From Treponema sp. (GTDB taxonomy: Bacteria; Spirochaetota; Spirochaetia; Treponematales; Treponemataceae), in assembly GCA_017449285.1 (NCBI GenBank), contig JAFSJX010000059.1, forward strand, positions 35,426 to 99,425: a DNA stretch of 64,000 nt, in the 5' to 3' direction. The notes under the pieces were generated by a model. The model did no database searches. It was not told the origin of the DNA and saw nothing but the letters and a program-made list of their open reading frames with translations. The position numbers and the translations under genes were made by a program. How positions within the stretch are numbered: the first letter of the stretch is position 1; each line of letters begins with the position of its first letter. Of the stretch, positions 60,477 to 64,000 are shown in pieces.

Positions 60477-61250
60477 ATGAAAAAAACGGCTTTGATTACG
60501 GGAGCGTCCAGCGGATTGGGCGCAGAATTTGCCCGCCTGTTCGCAAAAGACGACTTTGACCTTGTGCTTGTCGCCCGCCGGCAGGACAAACTGAACGAAC
60601 TCAAAACAGAACTGGAAGTCGCATACAGCATCACCGTCACCACGTTCGCAAAAGATTTGACCGAGCCAGATGCAGCCAAAGCCGTGTTCGACTTCACGCA
60701 GGACAGGAATCTTTCCATTGATGCGCTTGTGAACAACGCGGGCTTCGGCGACTGGGGATTTTTTGCGGAAAGTAATCTGCAAAAACAGCAGCAGATGATT
60801 CGTCTGAACGATGAAACGCTTGTCACGCTCACGCATTTGTTCTTACCGCAGATGATTTCGCGCAAAAACGGACGCATTCTGAACGTGGCATCCCTCGCCT
60901 CTTTCATGCCGGGCGCAAAAATGTCCGTCTACTACGCAAGCAAGGCGTTCGTCCGCTCTTTCTCCGAAGCCCTTTCCGTAGAACTCAAAGGAAGAGGCGT
61001 TACCGTCACCGTCCTCTGCCCAGGTCCCGTCTCAACCGATTTTTGGGAGCGAGCAGAAGCCCAGAATTCCAGCCTGACCAAACATTTTTTCTTCGCGGAC
61101 GGCAAAAAAGTCGCCCGCTATGGCTACACATGCCTAATGCGAGGAAAAGTCCTTGCCATTCCTGGCATCTCCACAAAATTAGCCACATTTCTTACAAAGT
61201 TTCTCCCCCGTTCATGGGTACGAAATCTTGTCTACGCGGCACAAAAATAA
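60477..61250 (+). CDS. Short-chain dehydrogenase/reductase
   Basis: The protein has 257 residues. TGASSGLG at 8-15 binds NAD(P), NNAGFG is the second motif, and the catalytic Ser and YYASK follow in the middle. The C-terminal CPGPVSTDFW is typical of DltE/SDR oxidoreductases. The substrate is unknown. It follows the thioesterase by 10 bases with an AAGGGG site and ends just before the trpA promoter. Confidence 0.9.
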   Translation: MKKTALITGASSGLGAEFARLFAKDDFDLVLVARRQDKLNELKTELEVAYSITVTTFAKDLTEPDAAKAVFDFTQDRNLSIDALVNNAGFGDWGFFAESNLQKQQQMIRLNDETLVTLTHLFLPQMISRKNGRILNVASLASFMPGAKMSVYYASKAFVRSFSEALSVELKGRGVTVTVLCPGPVSTDFWERAEAQNSSLTKHFFFADGKKVARYGYTCLMRGKVLAIPGISTKLATFLTKFLPRSWVRNLVYAAQK

Positions 61251-61264
61251 CTTGACTGCAACCT

Positions 61265-61284
61265 TGTTTCTATTGACAGAAACA
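61265..61284. promoter_or_regulatory. Candidate trp operator, copy 1 before trpA
   Basis: TGTTTCTATTGACAGAAACA, a perfect 7-bp palindrome (TGTTTCT and AGAAACA) with 6-base centre, covering the -35 box of the trpA promoter. Confidence 0.68.
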
Positions 61285-61301
61285 ATAAAATGCGCTATAG
61301 T
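61273..61301 (+). promoter_or_regulatory. Promoter of trpA
   Basis: Consensus TTGACA (61273-61278), 17-base spacer, TATAGT (61296-61301). This gives trpA its own start point apart from trpB. Confidence 0.8.
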
Positions 61302-61306
61302 AGAGT

Positions 61307-61326
61307 TGTTACTATTTGAAGAAACA
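61307..61326. promoter_or_regulatory. Candidate trp operator, copy 2 before trpA
   Basis: TGTTACTATTTGAAGAAACA, same arms (TGTTACT, AGAAACA), at the predicted transcription start. Its centre is exactly 42 bases from copy 1, four helical turns, so two dimers could bind on the same face of the DNA. Confidence 0.65.
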
Positions 61327-61338
61327 CAGGAGAATGAT

Positions 61339-62091
61339 ATGTCAAAAATCAAATTGATGAGTCACCTTGTCGCAGGCTACCCCACCGATGAAATCAGCCT
61401 CACTGCCGCACGGGCACTCGTAAAAGGCGGGGCAGACATTCTGGAAATCCAACTGCCATTCTCCGACCCAAGTGCCGACGGTCCTGCAATTCAGACCGCC
61501 TGCACCACCGTCCTCAAACGCAATTATAAAACCGCTGACGGACTGGCTTTTATCGCACAGATTCACAAAGAATTCCCCGACACAAGCATCTATCTGATGA
61601 GTTACGGAAGCCTTGTCTATACGCCGGGCGTAGAAAATTTCTGCAAAAAAGCCGCTCAGGCAGGCGTAAAGGGCATGATAATCCCCGACCTCCCCTTTGA
61701 TTACGACGAAGGACTGACCGCTTCCTGCACTGCAAACGGCATGATAAACATTCCCGTCGCCGCCCCCTCCATGTCACCAGAAAGGCTTGGCAAACTCGCC
61801 CATGCAGGCTTTCCCTACATCTACGCAGCCCTCCGCACAGGAATCACTGGCAGCGACACAGACATAAACAAAGAAACCCTTGACTTCATCCAAAAAGTGA
61901 GCGAAGGCGGCTCAAAAGTCTACGGAGGCTTCGGCATCTCAAACGGGGCACAGGCAAAATCCCTCGCCAACCACGTTGAAGCCATCGTTGCAGGCAGCGT
62001 CTTCGTCCGCCTCATTTCTGAGCACCAGACAGACCCCGCAAAACTCTCCGCCGCCATCGAATCCAAGGCCCGCGAACTGACCGGCCAATAG
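61339..62091 (+). CDS. trpA: Tryptophan synthase alpha chain
   Basis: Cleaves indole-3-glycerol phosphate to indole. From ATG 61339 (AGGAGAATGAT site) it has 250 residues. ADILEIQLPFSDPSADGP carries Glu36 and Asp47, equivalents of the catalytic Glu49 and Asp60 of E. coli. KGMIIPDLPFDY and YAALRTGITGS are the other conserved parts. The longer frame to 61228 lies in the promoter and is rejected. It is separated from trpB by a thioesterase and a dehydrogenase and has its own promoter with two operator copies. Confidence 0.95.
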   Translation: MSKIKLMSHLVAGYPTDEISLTAARALVKGGADILEIQLPFSDPSADGPAIQTACTTVLKRNYKTADGLAFIAQIHKEFPDTSIYLMSYGSLVYTPGVENFCKKAAQAGVKGMIIPDLPFDYDEGLTASCTANGMINIPVAAPSMSPERLGKLAHAGFPYIYAALRTGITGSDTDINKETLDFIQKVSEGGSKVYGGFGISNGAQAKSLANHVEAIVAGSVFVRLISEHQTDPAKLSAAIESKARELTGQ

Positions 62092-62133
62092 TTTCCGACA
62101 GCGCAAGCCTCTTTCCCCTGGCGGCACAGGCTA

Positions 62134-62162
62134 TTGTACACAACCGCTATCTGTGCTACTAT
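62134..62162 (+). promoter_or_regulatory. Promoter of the outer-membrane-like protein
   Basis: TTGTAC (62134-62139), 17-base spacer, TACTAT (62157-62162), 8 bases before ATG 62171. Confidence 0.55.
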
Positions 62163-62209
62163 GAGTGAGTATGTTTTGCCTCAAAAAACAACTCCATAGA
62201 TTCAGCCAC

Positions 62210-62236
62210 TTGAAAAATACCCCCCCCCATTATACT
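62210..62236 (+). promoter_or_regulatory. Alternative promoter across the C tract
   Basis: TTGAAA (62210-62215) and TATACT (62231-62236) are separated by only 15 bases that include the C9. Eleven C would give 17. So the tract could also tune transcription. Confidence 0.35.
62220..62228. repeat. C9 homopolymer in the 5' region of the outer-membrane-like gene
   Basis: Nine consecutive C, a slippage-prone tract. Length changes alter both the reading frame from ATG 62171 and the spacing of the inner promoter-like boxes. Confidence 0.85.
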
Positions 62237-62968
62237 ATACAAAACACAGGGTATTACTTTTAATTTTGCTATGCTGCGGCCTGCACCCCGCTTTTTGCCA
62301 AGATACCGCTAAGAAAAAAGCCTCACATACACATGAAATCACCCTGTCCGTCGGCTACTCAGGCGGCACAGGTTATGAGATCAATGATTTCGCTTCGTTT
62401 TCAGCCGTTTACAGGCACACGCACGACCTCTGGCATCTTTCGCTCGGCATTCAAAATGTCTATACAAGCACCGACCTCACGGCGGCAATCGGCATAGCGT
62501 CACAGTTTCCATGGAAGTGGATAATCCAGCCGAATATCGCAATCGAAGGAATCTACCACTTCGGTTTCCTTTCGACAAAAGCAATCATGCAAGACATCCT
62601 TTTTACCGCAGAAGGCTCTCTTTTGCTCGCACCCACAAAAACAAAAATCAAATTCCTTTTCGGAAGCGCCTTCAACAAAACGGACATTACGGCACTCTCC
62701 TCCTATTCCCTCATCATCACGGACTACTATACCGTCTCTTCAGAAAGCATCTGCCAGACCATCAAAAACATAGACCTTGAGGCAGGCGTGCGCTCATTCT
62801 CATTCTTCTGCTACAATTTCTTCCCCATGCCCCAAGTCTTTCTTAACGTTGACTGGCACATCACCCCCTCCGTCTCAATCTCAAACAACTTTTCGATTCT
62901 CTACACAAATATCTGGGGTCAGCATAACGTGCAGATTGACCATCTTTACTATACCTGCGGAGTAACCT

Positions 62969-63859
62969 ATGCCTTTTAAGAGAAAACATATTTCTTATTT
63001 GACGCAATTCGCCCTTTCATCGCTTATAACAATCGCATGCAGTCTGCTTGTTTCAGGCTGCTTTATGGAAAGTTACTGGACTTCAGAAAAATATGACACC
63101 CTTTTTGGCTCGGGCTCCCCCATTGACAGCCGCGCAAGGTTCGAGGACATCACGCTTCCTGACACGCCACCAAAATCCTATTCCGTAATGATTCTCTCAG
63201 ACATGCACATAGGACAAGAAAGAGACGCTGATGATTTTATCGCTTACTTGCAGGAATATGTAAAGGCACACGAAAAGCCCCTCTTCTGCGCAAATCTCGG
63301 GGATTTAAATGGCAACGGCTCCCATGACCAGAATGCCACCTATCTGAAAGTTCAAAAGCGTATTGAAGACATGGGCATTCCCGTATACTGCGTTCCCGGA
63401 AACCATGACACCTTTGACGGCGGAAACCATGGAGAATACTACATACAGGATATTTCCCACACATCCTTTTTCCGCATAAAAATCCATGGCACATCATATT
63501 ATTTTCTGGACACAGCGGACGGTACACTCGGATACAAGCAATTCTCCACCCTCAAAAAAGAAATGCGCACAGACCAAAACAGAAAAATCATGCTGACCCA
63601 CTACCCGCTCTACTGCAATAATTTTACCCTCGAACTTGCAAACACCTATGAGCGGGCACAACTAATGGCACTCTATGCGGAAGAAAATGTCGCGTACGCT
63701 ATCTGCGGACATACCCACAAGTATTTTGAATTTGACTTTGGAGCCTTTTATGAAGTCATCGTCTCGGCAATATGCGAAGCAAAAGGAAAGCGCAACTTCA
63801 TTATCCTGACTGTTGATGAGCAGACCCACACCTACCTTCATCATGCCCAGCAGTTCTAG
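62969..63859 (+). CDS. Lipoprotein calcineurin-like phosphoesterase
   Basis: The protein has 296 residues. The signal ends in LLVSGC, a good lipobox, with the lipidated Cys near residue 31, so it is anchored in a membrane on the periplasmic or outer face. Metal-site motifs in order are SDMHIG, GDLNGNG, GNHD, a middle His (LTHYPLY) and GHTH, the full metallophosphoesterase set. The substrate is unknown. The start overlaps the end of the barrel-like frame by 11 bases, so the two are co-transcribed and expression of this gene could follow the state of the C tract. Confidence 0.9.
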   Translation: MPFKRKHISYLTQFALSSLITIACSLLVSGCFMESYWTSEKYDTLFGSGSPIDSRARFEDITLPDTPPKSYSVMILSDMHIGQERDADDFIAYLQEYVKAHEKPLFCANLGDLNGNGSHDQNATYLKVQKRIEDMGIPVYCVPGNHDTFDGGNHGEYYIQDISHTSFFRIKIHGTSYYFLDTADGTLGYKQFSTLKKEMRTDQNRKIMLTHYPLYCNNFTLELANTYERAQLMALYAEENVAYAICGHTHKYFEFDFGAFYEVIVSAICEAKGKRNFIILTVDEQTHTYLHHAQQF

Positions 63860-63876
63860 TCAACTCCCTAATTTTA

Positions 63877-63960
63877 AGGGGGAAAGCCTTCCCCTCGCTT
63901 CAGACCGCCCGCCTGCCTCTGGCAGACACGCTGTCTTACGCTACCCCTTCTCCTAGGGCT
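63877..63960. repeat. Cluster of small hairpins after the phosphoesterase
   Basis: Three short palindromes follow each other: GGGGAA/TTCCCC, CTGCC/GGCAG and AGGGC/GCCCT. The first resembles the AGGGG-AAAG-CCCCT hairpin at 40554-40567. It may be a terminator region plus an intergenic repeat. No gene is seen from 63860 to the window end. Confidence 0.4.
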
Positions 63961-64000
63961 GCCGCCCTAAGACCTGCCAGTTTTATCAAAAAGGAAAGGA

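Larger units (their letters stand above)
62171..62979 (+). pseudogene. Outer-membrane beta-barrel-like protein, switched out of frame by a C9 tract (probably phase-variable)
   Basis: The main frame (62266-62979) lacks a normal start: it opens only with TTG or ATT and has too short a signal. An ATG at 62171, just after a promoter, runs into C9 at 62220-62228 and then ends at a TAA at 62261-62263. Adding one C (or removing two) would join it to the main frame, giving a signal ending in HRVLLLILLCCGLHPAFCQD. The mature part is about 225 residues with alternating aromatic strands (ITLSVGYSGGTGYEINDF, FLNVDWHITPSVSISNNF) and a terminal Phe (TYAF), typical of outer-membrane barrels. The next gene overlaps its end by 11 bases. 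A disrupted pseudogene is the alternative. Confidence 0.72.

Noticed and set aside
62266..62979. Translation of the barrel-like protein from TTG 62266
   Set aside because: It would give a signal peptide without a positive n-region and the nearest AGGG is 15 bases away. A start at 62171 with a different C count explains the frame better.

Overview
This window reads as part of a treponeme (spirochaete) chromosome, with a foreign element at its left end. The evidence is a FlaA flagellar sheath gene with the amidase and GerMN genes before it, a P83/100-family protein, a spiro-SPASM-type protein, and the block rpsB-tsf-frr-uppS-cdsA-dxr-rseP in the order I recall from Treponema pallidum. No rRNA or CRISPR array was seen. 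Species cannot be fixed from sequence alone; cobalamin and tryptophan genes argue against T. pallidum itself.

Left end (1-5740): an AT-rich integrated element whose left boundary lies outside the window. It carries a partial winged-helix protein, an unknown 83-aa protein, a DUF262-HNH nuclease paired with an EcoRI-family adenine methyltransferase, and a tyrosine integrase next to the 3' end of a tRNA-Gly gene, the likely attachment site.

5911-18624: housekeeping genes. rpmF-acpP-rnc and coaD lie on the minus strand; a lipoprotein, a HEAT-type exported protein, tRNA-Arg and maf follow, then the plus-strand translation/envelope run rpsB to rseP and an exported beta-propeller protein. 18766-31482: glgA and an aminotransferase, a RumA-type RNA methyltransferase with a second propeller protein, the P83/100 protein, the minus-strand operon rpsF-ssb-rpsR-rplI-dnaB and an ankyrin protein. 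31479-50039: rsmD, three cobalamin genes (one a CobD-CobQ fusion), clpB, a calycin-like protein, an M16 peptidase, a 56-aa zinc-ribbon protein, plsC, a JAMM-DinG fusion helicase, tRNA-Glu, a RelA-type synthetase fused to TPRs, and flaA.

50094-58330 is a tightly coupled minus-strand operon ending at flaA: a spiro-SPASM protein whose radical-SAM cysteines are all replaced, a glycosyltransferase-like protein, a three-part sugar-activation/methyltransferase fusion, an ATP-grasp protein, an amidase and a GerMN protein. I infer a glycan or other modification pathway for the flagellum or envelope. 58454-62091 holds trpB and trpA separated by an acyl-ACP thioesterase and a dehydrogenase. 62171-63859 holds an outer-membrane-like protein behind a C9 tract and a lipoprotein phosphoesterase.

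Four signals stand out. (1) Nine genes have a -10 box exactly 6 nt before ATG with no Shine-Dalgarno, implying leaderless mRNAs. (2) Three copies of a 20-bp near-palindrome occur only at the trpB and trpA promoters, two of them 42 bp apart, a candidate operator. (3) The C9 tract puts the membrane-protein ORF one base out of frame with its promoter-proximal ATG, suggesting phase variation. (4) The degenerate radical-SAM/sugar operon adjoins flaA.
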